Source: Saxidomus purpurata
Lineage: Eukaryota; Mollusca; Bivalvia; Venerida; Veneridae
Length of the DNA: 64,000 nt
Assembly (NCBI GenBank): GCA_022818135.1
Contig: JAFMSR010000002.1
Location: 44,864,699-44,928,698 of the forward strand
Reading direction: 5' to 3'
Each line of letters starts with the position of its first letter. The stretch's first letter is position 1. Below the pieces are notes generated by a model. It was not told the DNA's origin. It worked only from the letters and a program-made list of their open reading frames with translations, and did not search any database. Shown here piece by piece: positions 21,146 to 33,880 of the stretch. Made by a program: the position numbers and the translations under genes.

Positions 21146-22318
21146 TCACAATAACACGGATCTTACATCTGAGGGTTTTGGCATTGAGTTTTGGTCATTC
21201 AGAAAAGGGAAAAGTTTCCTACTATTTTTGTACAGATATTTTATCAATTGCTTTTATAAAACATTTCTATTTATATTAAGGAGCTTAAATTTAAATAAAA
21301 GTCTAATATTACCATATTCACAGTATCAAGTATGGGAAAGAATACCTATTGTATGTGAAAATAGGGTCTGTTCTCACTAATCGGATACATTCTTATTTTT
21401 ATTTTGTAAGGTCCGGTCGGCAACAGAGGCGCTGTGAAACTGACAAAAATATTGGACCCCATGTCAGCATGCCTAAAATAGGAAAATGTATAGCCGAAAT
21501 AGATCGGATACAAATTTTGTGCGAGAATATGCCAAACTATTATAATTGTTTTATATAACACGTATTTAATTTACGTACAAAGATTTTTTTACATGTATTA
21601 AATGTACTAAAACAGTAATTTCTAATTACATTTAGTTTCTGCAAAATAGCGAATACTATTTTTTATTTAGATCGAAGTGATCTTATTTAAGTCGCCTATA
21701 ATTCATTGCTAAGTTTTTTAGTGTAGAAGCTTTGATAGACATAGTTAAGCGCTAGGAGAATAGAAGCTTTGGTTTTTAACTATGTGCATAAACGAAACTG
21801 GCCACTTTTCGGGCATCACTGCGGGGCATAACCTAATAAACCCCACGTGGTTTCCTACGTGATATTTCAAACCTCATTTATCCTAAAAAGAATACTAATG
21901 ACGGCCTCCCCGTCATGTCATGTTGTTTCACTCCTCTGTCAATTATATTTTCTACACAGTGCTTCGTGTGTAGTGTCACGTTTATTTCTAAACAATTTAC
22001 ATCCTGTTTGTCATTTCTGAATACTGATGACATTTATTAATTCGTATGATGAAGTGCTACCAAAGATGCTTGGAGTATCGACAATACTTGTCCAGTGTTG
22101 TACGAAACATATATAAATACAAGTTGAAAACTATAAACTCGAATCGTTTTTTTAAGTCATGGAATAACTCGCCCGGTTTTTCCAATGCAAAACGATTTTC
22201 TAAATCGAATTTCACTCCAAACTGCATTAAATACGGATGAACTTGGATAATTTCGGAAAAAAACAACATCTGTTACTTCTGCACAAACAACATATACTAT
22301 ATATATATACATGGCGTT
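21146..22318. other. Unassigned, no gene seen
   Basis: AT-rich. Overlapping short open frames on both strands at 21346-21561 and 22046-22269 have no recognisable domains. A near-repeat of tagaagctttg occurs at about 21725 and 21762. I see nothing else. Confidence 0.5.
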
Positions 22319-22322
22319 TTAA

Positions 22323-22678
22323 AGGGACATACTCTATAACTGATGCCAAACTAAATAACCTCCTAAACATAAACAATAGAACCTTTGGAAGTATTATAAC
22401 TTAACCAAAACGTTTAAGCTATGCATTCCAAGTCATTATCGATAAAATCAGCGGCAGTACCGTTAACCATTCAATAATATTTGTAGAGTTGCTGCACAAT
22501 AAATGGGTGGATACGATTTATTACAGCGAGCCTCTATTATGATTGATTGTGGTAAAAAGAAACATTTTTTTTCGACATAGGTTCTTCTTTGAAATTGTAT
22601 TTATTTATCATTTTAAGTTCATTGAACACATAATGTATGTTTCGAGAATATAATCTGCTAGATGTAGGGAGTGCCCCT
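22323..22678 (+). mobile_element. Family C MITE (C3), complete, TTAA-flanked
   Basis: TTAA at 22319-22322 and 22679-22682. Ends agggacatactctataact and agatgtagggagtgcccct form imperfect inverted repeats of about 20 bp. It is a 356-bp non-coding element and the reference for family C in this window. TTAA target duplication points to the piggyBac mechanism (inference). Confidence 0.85.
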
Positions 22679-22682
22679 TTAA

Positions 22683-23130
22683 TTATGCATCAGTTACGAT
22701 TGATGAGGAACATGCATGGCAAATAGTGAATATAATATAAAACATAAAATGCATATGTACAGTTCTACCATCCTTGTTGCAATTTGGACATGAAGTTTGT
22801 AGATGCAGATATTAGTGGAGAAAGAAAAATGGAATCTACTGGCACTGTATATATTTGTAACTTAATAGTTCATGTATTGCAACCTTTTGAATGTATCTCG
22901 CAGCAAGGTTTGCTGTTTTCGCTAGCAATTCCTACCACAGCTCTACTCAATATGTCATCATTCGAAATGAAAATTTATATTATTGTTATTATGTGCATAG
23001 AAGAAAATAGTTTGGTAATCATTAAAGTGGAATTGCAATTCCAAAAATAAAGTGATCACTGTAGAAAGTATGTAATATATCCATATTTAATTCATTGGAA
23101 GCAATGCTCACATAAATGTTATCAAATAGT
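22683..23130. other. Unassigned, no gene seen
   Basis: An 88-residue open frame at 22784-23050 has no recognisable domain, and no splice or repeat context supports it. Confidence 0.5.
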
Positions 23131-23139
23131 CCTCATTTC

Positions 23140-23607
23140 CTATGCGTGGGTGTTTTGAAACATGGCAGAAAGTCATAGTAGTTGAACAGATTGCTGCGCT
23201 GCGTTGTTCCTGAATGGGTCAATGTTGAAGTCGCCAGCAATTATTGCTTGTAATCCCTGAGATAATCTCTGGATAAGTTGTTCCAGTAAGTGAGTAAGAA
23301 AACTTGGAACTGATGTACGTGGATGTTTATTAAATGACAACAGTTATGTGTAAGTCATTGTCTTTCTTTGGTGATATTGTTACGATCATTTGTTCAGGAG
23401 GTAATGTGGTGTCGGTTCTTTGTTAAAATCACTGTATTGTAATTGATAGGCATTATCATGCATCCACTTCTGTGTGGTGTGAGATGGTCTTTCCTTAGAA
23501 TAGCATAATATGTGGTAATCTCGGGAAGAATATCTGATTAGTTGAACTAAGTCTCTATTAAACAGGAAACATGTGATGATGATAGGTATTGCTCTTTGAT
23601 AAAACAA
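23140..23607 (-). pseudogene. Endonuclease/exonuclease/phosphatase-like remnant (retroelement or Helitron-like origin)
   Basis: The minus strand reads QLQYSDFNKEPTPHYLLNK from the upstream open frame (stop at 23386). After shifts it reads NDLHITVV, SFNKHPRTSVPSFLTHLLEQL and QAIIAGDFNIDPFRNNAAQQ, then a stop. IIAGDFNID with a preceding VVS(F/Y)-NKHPR-type strand is the core of the APE-like EEP fold used by LINEs and by Helentron-group transposons. Only a central segment is present, in at least two frames, with no reverse transcriptase or helicase beside it. The assignment to a transposon class is therefore open. Confidence 0.45.
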
Positions 23608-23834
23608 CTCAAGTGTGCATTTTATGAATCCACATTGTGAAAATATAGTTTGAGGTATGGTTGTTTGTCACAGATTAATGTCTTTGGAAGAGGTTTGAAG
23701 GGATTTATGTCTTCATTCTTTCAATTATATACGGGAGTATGCTACTCGATAAGTGGAGTGATTTCAGATGTCCCTTGATGGAATTTTATGACACCTTGGT
23801 CAATGTTCTGTATATTAAATTATTTAAAAAAAGT
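23608..23834. other. Unassigned, no gene seen
   Basis: Between the EEP-like remnant and a SINE. No feature recognised. Confidence 0.5.
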
Positions 23835-24024
23835 TATTACGAATTTATTTCAGTGCGATTTAAACGCTCTGGAACACGCATCCCAGATGGCATCACATTC
23901 GCGAGAGAGTGGCACGTGTTATTTCAGTGTCTTTGCCCAAGGACACACCTGCTCCGACTGGGATTCGAACTCGGGACCTCCCGTTCCGGAGTCGAACGCC
24001 CTAACCACTGAGCCATCGAGGCAC
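23835..24024 (-). mobile_element. tRNA-derived SINE, reverse orientation
   Basis: On the minus strand it begins at 24024 with gtgcctcgatggctcagtgg (A box region tggctcagtgg) and has ggttcgaatcc-type B box (gagttcgaatcccag). The tRNA-like head ends at about 23950, and its terminal 7 bases pair with the first 7 apart from one mismatch. After it comes tgtccttgggcaaagacact, a block common to marine-invertebrate SINE bodies, then an A/T-rich tail. RNA polymerase III would transcribe it from the internal boxes. The overlapping open frames are not genes. Confidence 0.8.
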
Positions 24025-24532
24025 TTTTTCATGAATCAAATAATTAAGATTGTTTTTATCACGTACGTTTGGATAAGTCTGTAAAGCTACCTACATGTGA
24101 ATCTGTTTGATTTTCAGATATTAAGTTTCTGGGATCATGTTAACGGTAAAATTCACAATTCAATAGCAATGGCTGATTGTGAGAATAATGGGGAATTTAT
24201 TACTGTTTATTTAGCCGATGGTTAAATTTGCAAGATAATTTATAATTTTATTATAAAAAATAACAGTTGTCTCCTGAAAACCTTCTTTCGCAGTGTCAAC
24301 AAACATATAATAAAAGGTATACGTTCGTTAGCATATCCTTCTGTATGCAAACACTATCACAAGGTCATTCTTGTCATTGTTCTATACATTTTACCGAAAT
24401 GGAAACAGAATTACAGTTATCTTGGTAAAGTCCTAATGACAGGATATCCATAACAAAAAGATTATCATAAAAATCATTGAACGAAAACAAATTTTAAAAT
24501 ATAAATGCTTAGGACATGATGCTGAGACGTTT
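24025..24532. other. Unassigned, no gene seen
   Basis: AT-rich spacer between the SINE and the hAT element. No ORF or repeat match supported. Confidence 0.5.
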
Positions 24533-24540
24533 CTTATTAT

Positions 24541-25642
24541 CAGGTTTGGCCGGGATTTCCCAGACAAATCCGTCCTGGGAAATACCCAAATTTGACAAAA
24601 ATGGAAAATAGTGGGAAAAACTATAATAATACTGATACACACTGTCATGTATTATTTCAGTCAAATACATAGCAAAGAGGAAATATTACAGACATTTTTC
24701 AGAAAATGTATAAATCACAATCTTATTTTGGCAATCTGCTTCTGAAACTTAAACTACCAGTCAATTTCTTCATCAACTTACATGTATCAGAAAATGTCTT
24801 TTTCTTGATGGTGTGTCTGGACCTTGCTCCGTCACTTTGACAGGTAGGCTAGGCACATCATGCGCAACTACTGAACCAGGACATTTAGATGTAAGCGCTC
24901 TTAGTCGGTCACTTTTCCCACTGACAACCTTTATACAGTACTTGCATGAAACAATTTTCTTAGATCCCTCTTCAACAATATCGTAATTATTCCAAGCAGG
25001 GTCCTTAGCTTTAAACCTCGACATGACTGCTTTATTTGAGAGGTGAAAATAATATGAAAGATTTATTGAAAAGGGTCTCAACATTATCGGTAAAATGATG
25101 ATCAGAAATCAAATTATATTGGGATTATAAGATTTATGTGAGCTTCATTCTTTTTGGATGGATTATACACTGCAGATTACATATCAGAGAAGCCCAGGCA
25201 ATATAAAAGTTCATCTTATGGTGAAAAGTTGTGAGAAAGCAAGTAAATTAGGTGATAATATATCGATTCAGGTAAACTACATTGTTAAACACCATGATTG
25301 ACACCTATTGTTGTGGTATAATTTGGGGCCTATTGTAAAACCAAGATAACTTAGTAGTTGAAAACAATGGTTGGGGGATAGTATAGCGGCTCAACTAACT
25401 AATTATCAAAATTTAATAGTAATTGCCCCTGAAATATTTATCTTTTGAAAACTCGACAAACAAGCCTTTATTGAAATTAGGAATTACATTGAACACAGAA
25501 TTAACATACATTGCTAACACTAGCTTCTTTATTCCTCAACACAGAGTCTGAAGTTGAGTATTTCCCACTACTTCCCGGGAATCACCTGTATTTCCCGGTG
25601 TCCTGGGAAATACTACTATTTCCCGGTAGTATGTCAACCCTG
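24541..25642 (-). mobile_element. hAT-type DNA transposon, non-autonomous, perfect 8-bp target duplication
   Basis: Left end caggtttggccgggatttcc and right end, reversed, cagggttgacatactaccgg: short hAT-like inverted repeats beginning CAGGG/T-TTG. Exactly outside lie identical 8-bp sequences cttattat (24533-24540 and 25643-25650), the length hAT transposases produce. Subterminal tttcccrg/cgggaaat blocks recur at both ends. The 1102-bp interior keeps only a BED-finger exon remnant and no catalytic core, so it would have moved with transposase from another copy. Confidence 0.92.
24773..25084 (-). pseudogene. BED zinc-finger N-terminal remnant of a hAT transposase
   Basis: The likely start is the ATG at 25024 (MSRFKAKDPAWNNYD...). 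The block DPAWNNYD, about 15 residues, CKYC, then SGKSDRLRALTSKCPG is the BED-finger pattern found at the N-terminus of hAT transposases. The His that normally precedes the last Cys is not seen (RALTSKC), so zinc binding is probably lost. The frame ends soon after at VPSLPVKVTEQG and no RNase-H-like catalytic domain follows. It lies inside the hAT-flanked element, which fits an internal-deletion derivative. Confidence 0.8.
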
Positions 25643-25651
25643 CTTATTATT

Positions 25652-25832
25652 GAAATAAACAAGCGTTTGCAACGCTTTTGAATTTGGTAGTGCATTATTT
25701 GAAATTTAGAGATATACGTGACAGGAACTTATACTGGATACTTTTTATATGACTATATGTTCTGAAATACGTTATTTAAATACAGTTTGAAGAACTTTTA
25801 ATTTTTTTACCAAAATCTGAGAGCGAGCAGCT
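25652..25832 (+). mobile_element. Family H MITE (H3), right half
   Basis: Inner blocks acgcttttgaatttgg, 'gaaatacgttatttaaatac', 'cagtttgaagaacttt' match H2 at 15690-15810. It ends tctgagagcgagcagct then TTAA 25833-25836. The left half is absent. The hAT element abuts its broken side. Confidence 0.75.
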
Positions 25833-25836
25833 TTAA

Positions 25837-26391
25837 CCAAGCACTTGTGAGAAATCATATTTTCTTTATGATGAGTTACAACCGTCAAGTAATTCAAGTA
25901 CTCTGAAAGCCGAGGAGGCGTTGAACCTTTAAATAAATTGGAATCAATTTACTATCTAATTGAAAATGTGTATAACACGAAACGAATGATGGATACGCTT
26001 AACAGAGACAATGCTATTTACGTACATGAATTGGTTTCTGTCAAATGTAATGAAGATGAAAATGAAGTAGCTACACCGGTAACGTTATGGGTTTGTTTGT
26101 GTACTACTATGTAGACGTAATCTCTTCAAACAATTGTGAATGTAAATAACTAGATATGTCTAAATGTTTACCCCCAACGTACGTAGAAAGTCAAATTCTG
26201 TCTTGACATTTTACATGAAAAGACTCATTTACAGCTTTAGAGTTGGCACCATTCTGTGAAGAAATGCTTTCAAGTTGAACAACATTACGAAAGTTTACAA
26301 AAACCCCCTCACGAAATTTGAATAATAGATAATAGATTGTCACTAAAACATTTGGAGGAACGAAACGGAATGATTCAGCTGCTTTTTAATG
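25837..26391. other. Unassigned, no gene seen
   Basis: No supported ORF or repeat family. Some short A-rich tracts only. Confidence 0.5.
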
Positions 26392-27384
26392 TGATCGCCG
26401 GGTGTCTGTCGTCTGTCTGTCTGTCTGTCAACACTTTACCTTGTGTATGCAATAGAGGCTGCATTTTTCACTTGATCTTCATGAAACTTGGTCAGTATGA
26501 TTGCCTTGATAAAATCAAGGTCGAGTTTGAATATGGTCTCTGGGTTCAAAAACTAGCTCACCCGGTCAAATCAGTTAAAAAAGATTTTGTATGATATAGA
26601 GGTTGAATTTTTGCATTGGATCTTCATTAAAACTTGGTCAGTATGACTACCTTTTTGATTCATCGAGAATCAAAAGGTTGCATTTTCATTGTTTTTTCAT
26701 GAAACTTGGTAAGTATGATTGTCTTGATAAAATCTAGGTCGACTTTGAACATTGGTCATCCGGGTTAAAAAAAACTAGGTAAAAGGGTCAAATCATAGAA
26801 AAACCCTGATGTATGCAATGGAAGTAGCATTTTTTCTTTGGATCTTCATGAAACTTGGTCAGTATGATTGCCTTGATAAAATCTAGGTCGAGTTTGAACA
26901 TGGGTCATCAAGGGTCAAGCACTAGGTCACGGGGCATATCATAGAAAAACCATGTGTATGCAATAGAAGTTGCATTTTTCATTTGACCTTCATGAAACAT
27001 GGTCAGTATGATTTCCTTGATGAAATCTAGGTCGAGTTTGAACATGGGTCATTTAGGGTCAAACACTAGGTCACGGGGTAAAATTGTAGTAAAATCTTGT
27101 GTATGCAATAGAGGTTGCATTTTTCATTGGATTTTAATGAAACTTTGTCAGTATGATAGCTTGATGAAAGTAAGGTCAAGTATGAATATGGATAATTTGA
27201 GGTTACAAAAATGGGTCACCCAGTTTAAAACATTTACAACCAAATCATCATGTAAATTGGTCAAAAGGTTTGTCTTGTCAAGGTCAAACAAAATGTGTTT
27301 ATGATATGTAGTTTGAGAGTTGCAGTTTGGTCACATGTTGTCAACGCAGGTAATCGATATAGGGCCAGCTTGGCCATCTTGTTT
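26392..27384 (-). mobile_element. Family F element (F1), 120-180 bp tandem core, reverse
   Basis: On the minus strand the 5' end is aaacaagatggccaagctgg then ccctatatcgat (plus-strand end at 27384), the signature of the AACAAGAG group. The core has six or so units with plus-strand landmarks ttgtgtatgcaatagaggtt, gcatttttcattgga, 'atgaaacttggtcagtatga', 'ccttgataaaatctaggtcg' and 'gtttgaacatgggtca'. The 3' end (plus strand left) has a (gtct)n run at 26405-26428 and gatcgccggg. Open frames across it are repeat by-products. Confidence 0.78.
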
Positions 27385-28213
27385 ATGTTTGATGACTTAA
27401 TTATTTGGAATAAAGATTTATTTTCGGTTACAAATCCATTGAGAAAATTCCCTGACAAAGGCTTCAGTGCACACTGATTATATATTGTATAATTGCCTTA
27501 GAAACAGTATATGTTTTACTCGAATTGTGACGATAAATTGGCTAGTACAACATTTTGTCTGCATTCCGATACTTGTTTTTATCACCATTTCCATCGCACC
27601 GATCGGCATAATAAGGTTTATAAGGCAGACAGTCATTTTATTTCTTTTCTATTGATCAGGCTTATCTCTGTGTATTGACGTGTAGCACTTTAAAGTTAAC
27701 AGACCTAAACTGATTAAAATATGTATGTCTGGCTAACTTTTAGCACAACAGACACTGGACATTTTCATCATGTTACCTCGGTTTCCAGAAAAAAAACTCG
27801 TCTTTCTTTGTGTGCAGCTTTTCTATCTTGTAAAGGACGTTGTTATCAATGATCACTCCACATCCGTTATAATTATCCACTTACAAATTTGTTATCAAGC
27901 CTGGTATCTTGAGATAGGAATGGAAGACAGACCAAGTTGTGAAGTAATTACTGCTAGATAGTGGGAAACAGACATCTGCAATTCTCACATTTATATTTTC
28001 TTCTTTCTACATCATCTACCATGACAAAGTATTTTATGACGTACTAAACTTGGAGACGATCTTTGAGGAAGCGGTACAGTTGTAAGGAAGTTTGCCCAAG
28101 AAGAACGGTTAACATGTAGATATGGTATCTAATATCCGATGGTTTTAGAAAACTCTAAAATTACGGTTGCTCTATGCTCCTGGTCATGCATAATTTCGTG
28201 TGACAAGGAAATA
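27385..28213. other. Unassigned, no gene seen
   Basis: Short open frames at 27467-27655 and 27770-27961 show no domain. No repeat match recognised. Confidence 0.5.
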
Positions 28214-29012
28214 TTACAAGAGGTCCATGATGGACCCGTTATCGCTCAGCAGTATACTGTTTGCTCCAAAAGACGAAAAAATACTAATTTTCACGATGAT
28301 GGACTCCAAATGTGGTTTATTTAGAGTGTTCACATGGTAAGTGTGGAAAGCATAATTTACTATTGCAAAGGGAGATATTTTTTTAATGTGCAGTGAAAGT
28401 TGTGGTTTTGGTCATTGCATTTTCTCTTGATGTCCTCTTCCAGTGTGAGGTATATAAAGTTAGTCCAGTGAGCGCTTTTCAAGTTATCTTCCGCAAGAGT
28501 ATAAGGCGATAATTAAAAAACTTTAAAGATAGTCATATTCATTGGTCACTGTACTTCCTTTAAATGTCCTCAAACCAATCCATGAATAGTTATGGACTTA
28601 TATCCCGGACAAGCATAATTTTAGGTAAAAACATACGTGTGTATGAGGTATAAAGTCAATGAGTTGAGGGTACATTGTATGATCCAGACATGGTAATATA
28701 ATGTAAGAAAAGGGCATGGTATAGTTGTTTCATGCCACTGCACTTTCCTTTGGTGTTTCTGTGTAGTTTGAAAAAGTATTTTTTTAGTTATTCTCCGAAA
28801 ATAAATTTTTTTAAGGAGAGATAATTCAAATACGAGGCACGGTACAGTTATGCTTCTTGTACAATACACCTCTTCTTAATATTCTCTGTCATCGGGTGAG
28901 GTTTCACATAATACCTTTTCATAGTTTTGAAATTATATGCTCCGTGTGGCGGACAGACGGACGATGGGACAAAGCGGTAACTATATACTCGCCTTTTTGG
29001 AGAGCATACTAA
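28214..29012 (+). mobile_element. Family G element (G1), diverged
   Basis: The 5' end reads attacaagaggtccatgatg then gacccgttatcgctcag, the group signature. Diverged core units follow (ggtcactgtacttcctttaa, 'tgcactttcctttggtgttt', 'agttattctccgaaaataa'). The 3' module has gcggacagacggacgatg and ends tatactcgcctttttggaga-gcata, a hairpin-capable end. The core resembles the better preserved copy at 40406-41110. Confidence 0.65.
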
Positions 29013-29746
29013 CGGGTACACTTATTAGAAGCACTTTGAACCTACATCTTATACATAGTTTTCAACTGGATTAAGCATATTAAACTATTTATCAGGCAAA
29101 GCAATCAATTCCATATACAAAATGTAAATTGTGTTCTTTACTACACATATCTCGCAAGTATGGATTACTGGAAAATATCCATGATATTTAGTTGTTTATA
29201 CATATTTAAAAGTATTCGAAAGGGATTACTTAGTACATATTTAAACCCAATTGTTTCATGAAAATGGCCAACAATTTCTATTATTTTAAAAAATGATGTA
29301 ATAACGTTTTATAAATCACATGCACATGCTATCAGTGTTGCAGTTATCATAACTAAAGCGGAAGAGATGTTTACAGTAACTACGTTTACATGTTCTATCT
29401 TTCTTACTGATGATATATGACGTTCTTACGATAAAAAAACCTCTGTCAACTTCGTAAAAGCTTTTAAGAAAAAAAATGACCTACAAAGTAACGGAAATGA
29501 CGGAGATGTCATCAATCAATTTGTGACATTAACACAATCTAGAATGTGACAGAAATACGTATAGACAGATAAAAAATCTAATGAAAACATTCAGCTGGGA
29601 ATGGATATAGGTTCTGCTTATATTGACAATAACGTTAGGCACAGAAATGTTGTAACAATCTATTACCGCACTGATTTTATTTCAAGGCAAAAGTACGAAG
29701 TCCTGAGTATTGCAGTAGCTTTCAGTATAGGCTCGGCAAAACTTAT
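29013..29746. other. Unassigned, no gene seen
   Basis: AT-rich. A 61-residue frame at 29601-29786 overlaps a hairpin and has no domain. Confidence 0.5.
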
Positions 29747-29830
29747 ATATCGAGGGCTGACGGCAAAACTGCAGCAACTTCTTTGAAATAAAGAACGACC
29801 TACAACAGTTTTGCAGCCAACCCTCGATAT
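29747..29830. repeat. 84-bp hairpin, 25-bp arms
   Basis: Arms at 29747-29771 (begins atatcgagggctgacggc) and 29806-29830 (cagttttgcagccaaccctc...) are inverted repeats with few mismatches and a 34-base loop. It may be a very short MITE or a relic. No clear target duplication seen. Confidence 0.65.
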
Positions 29831-29877
29831 AGGGGCACACCATAAACTAGCAGATCCTTTTTGTACGTAATATATTA

Positions 29878-31172
<1,295 letters not shown>

Positions 31173-31325
31173 AAAAAATCGCTCTTGTTCACACACTTAA
31201 AATCGGCCTCTGATGTTATTTAATACCAGTCATTAATATCCATCCAAAAACGTAACCTAAGTACAATGTACTTTGTTAAAGAACTACAGCATGTCATTTT
31301 TGTTTCAATTGAAATAAAGGTATTC
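31173..31325. other. Unassigned spacer
   Basis: Short stretch without recognised features. Confidence 0.5.
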
Positions 31326-31327
31326 TA

Positions 31328-31515
31328 CGGAGGCTAAATAGTGCCACTGTGTTATTTTTTAAATTGATTTTTGCAACATGACCAAGTTGAATATTCAAGA
31401 TAGTAAGTTGAACAATCAAGATTGCTGTGTTGAAAATAAATTCAAGATAGTAAGTTGAAAATTAAAGAAAGTTAGTTGAAAATTCAAGATATTATGTTGA
31501 AAATTCAAGATATTT
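31328..31515 (+). mobile_element. FB1-family fragment with one TIR and degenerate array
   Basis: TA at 31326-31327 then cggaggctaaatagtgccac, close to the FB1 terminus. Next come 'aaattgatttttgcaacat' and degenerate units (aagttgaatattcaagatag, 'gttgaaaattcaagat'). The opposite TIR is missing, so this is a one-armed relic of the same foldback family. Confidence 0.75.
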
Positions 31516-31587
31516 AACATTCTTTGTACGATTGGAGCTGCTGTAACGGAAATGTTGACAAACACCTGCTATTGATTGTACACTTAA

Positions 31588-31742
31588 AGGGACACTTCAT
31601 ATATCAAACAGAATAATTATCCACCGATGATTACTTGAATGTATAGCTTAGACATTTAGATTAAGTAATACAACTTGCAACTATTCCATTATTTATGCTT
31701 TTTATGTTATCTAATTTAACACCAGTTTTAGGGAGTGCCTCT
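31588..31742 (-). mobile_element. Family C MITE (C5), 155-bp short form, TTAA-flanked
   Basis: TTAA 31584-31587 then agggacacttcatatatc. The right end cagttttagggagtgcctct is followed by TTAA 31743-31746. Most of the interior is lost compared with C3 and C7. Confidence 0.75.
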
Positions 31743-31746
31743 TTAA

Positions 31747-32278
31747 GCATTTTACAGTTTCCCCTAGGTACATGTGCTCTTTGCTCTCAAAGAATGGCTA
31801 CCAAATCACTTACTTAAATTAATTACTTTACGTAAGTTACATTATTTAATGTAACGCAACTAGCCATGTATTGAATTTTGCTCTATTCAACTCAATAGAA
31901 AGATATAAGAGGCTTCCTTTCAGAACGCTTTATTAACAAGAAAGGGTTTTACTGACCATTATTATATTATAACTGGAATTCAAAGATAATAACTCGAAAG
32001 GATTAGAAAAAGATTAAATAATTGTGTGTATACATTTTAGAAAATAAAGCAAGTTGCGCCCAAAAGGTTAACATAAATTAATAATTTGAGACTTTACAAA
32101 GGCTTGGAGACTGCTTCATCCCGCAATGAGATCTTTGAGCGCACGTTTTCTAGATAATTATATTATTCTGTGAGAGACACAACTGTGACACTCCTTTTTC
32201 TGAAACAACTTAGTCTACATTCCATCTTATCTTGAACCTGCTGTTTTAGTCCATATAGACAGACTATTATTTTATTCG
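31747..32278. other. Unassigned, no gene seen
   Basis: AT-rich sequence between a short C MITE and FB2. No ORF or repeat match. Confidence 0.5.
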
Positions 32279-32307
32279 TATGGAACGCCATAGCTGCCTT
32301 CTGGTGA

Positions 32308-32840
32308 CTTTTATCATTTCGTTATGTGCATTTGTCATTATGTTCTGTAGTTAAGTCATTTTGTTCTGTGCATTTTGTCGTTATGCTCTGTAGTTCTAAC
32401 ATTTCGTTCTGTACATGTCATTATGCTCTGTAGTAAAATCATTTCGTTCTGTGCATTTGTCATTATGTCCTGTAGTTATAACATTTCGTTCTGTACATAT
32501 GTCATTATGCTCTGTAGTTACGTCATTTCGTTCTGTGCATTTGTCATTATGTTCTGTAGTTATAACATTTCGTTCTGTACATATGTCATTATGCTCTGTA
32601 GTTACGTCATTTCGTTCTGTACATATGTCATTATGCTCTGTAGTTACGTCATTTCGTTCTGCGCGTTAGTCATTATGCTCTGTAGTTATAACATTTCGTT
32701 CTGTGCATATGTCATTATGCTCTGTAGTAAAATCATTTCGTTCTGTGCATATGTCATTATGCTCTGTAGTAAAATTATTTGTCATTATGCCCTGTAGTTA
32801 TAACATTTCGTGCTGTGCATTTGTCATTATGTTCGGTAGT
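32308..32840 (+). repeat. 42-bp minisatellite, left arm of FB2
   Basis: gtcattatg recurs at 32585 and 32627 and throughout at about 42-bp spacing. Two alternating subtypes, 'agttataacatttcg' and 'agttacgtcatttcg' or 'agtaaaatcatttcg', give higher-order structure. Confidence 0.85.
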
Positions 32841-33329
32841 GCACGCACTAACTTTTTTACGTTATGTGGATATATTTGCTGTAACTTTTAACAGGTGACA
32901 CCGGATGACGTATTTATTTCAGCTTTAAACGCGCGTGCTCATAGAATATGGCTTGAGTTAGTGAAATTCTGAATAACTTAGGCCTTGAATGCCCAATTTC
33001 CATGAAACGGCAGTAATTGTAGTATACTATATGGGAAAATAAAAGTTAGAAATAGATTTCAACAGATGGGACAAAAAAAGCAGGAATTGAAATACAGAAA
33101 TAGCTTCCTTATTGAATTTAAAATACCCTTTAAAATGGCCTTTTTGAAAATTGGTTAAGAAAGATGCTCAAAACACAAACTAGATGGTTGTTTTTGAAAC
33201 AAAAGCATATGTCTTCCCTATGGCAGTTTGTCAGTAATTGTAATACTGATTAAGGATTTTCAAATAAAATGAATACAGAGAAATCCAGGAAAATAATTAA
33301 ATTTCATTATTTCACCTTCAATGTTTTAA

Positions 33330-33880
33330 CTACAGAGCATAATGACATATGCACAAAACGAAATGACTTAACTACAAAACATAACGACATATGCACAGAA
33401 CGAAATGTTATAACTACAGAGCATAATGACATATGTACAGAACGAAATGACTTAACTACAGAGCATAATGACAAATGCACAGAACGAAATGATTTTACTA
33501 CAAAGCATAATGACATATGTACAGAACGAAATGTTATAACTACAGAGCATAATGACATATGTACAGAACGGAATGTTATAACTACTGAACATAATGACAA
33601 ATGATTTTACTACAGAGCATAAGGACATATGTACAGAACGAAATGTTATAACTACAGAACATAATGACAAATGCACAGAACGAATTGATTTTACTACAGA
33701 GCATAATGACATATGTACAGAACGAAATGTTATAACTACAGAGCATAATGACAAATGCGCAGAACGAATTTTTTTTTTACAGAGCATAATGACATATGTA
33801 CAGAACAAATTGTTGTTACTACAGAGCATAAGGACAAATACACAGAACGAAATGACGTAACTACAGAGCATAATGTCATC
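33330..33880 (-). repeat. 42-bp minisatellite, right arm of FB2 (inverted)
   Basis: Reverse complement of the left-arm unit: actacagagcataatgacat, then 'gtacagaacgaaatg', with the same subtype variation and two shortened units near 33600 and 33765. Confidence 0.85.

Noticed and set aside
21346..21561. Overlapping 69-71 residue frames on both strands
   Set aside because: Symmetric open frames by chance; no domain, no conserved copy elsewhere in the window.
23950..24024. Functional tRNA gene
   Set aside because: A and B boxes are present, but the sequence runs on into a SINE body and the anticodon arm does not pair well.
32375..33871. Long repeating frames such as MSLCSVV-TFRSVH and ERNDITTEHNDICT
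   Set aside because: 42-bp units are a multiple of three, so any open frame persists. Both strands and several frames are open at once, which fits a minisatellite and not a protein.
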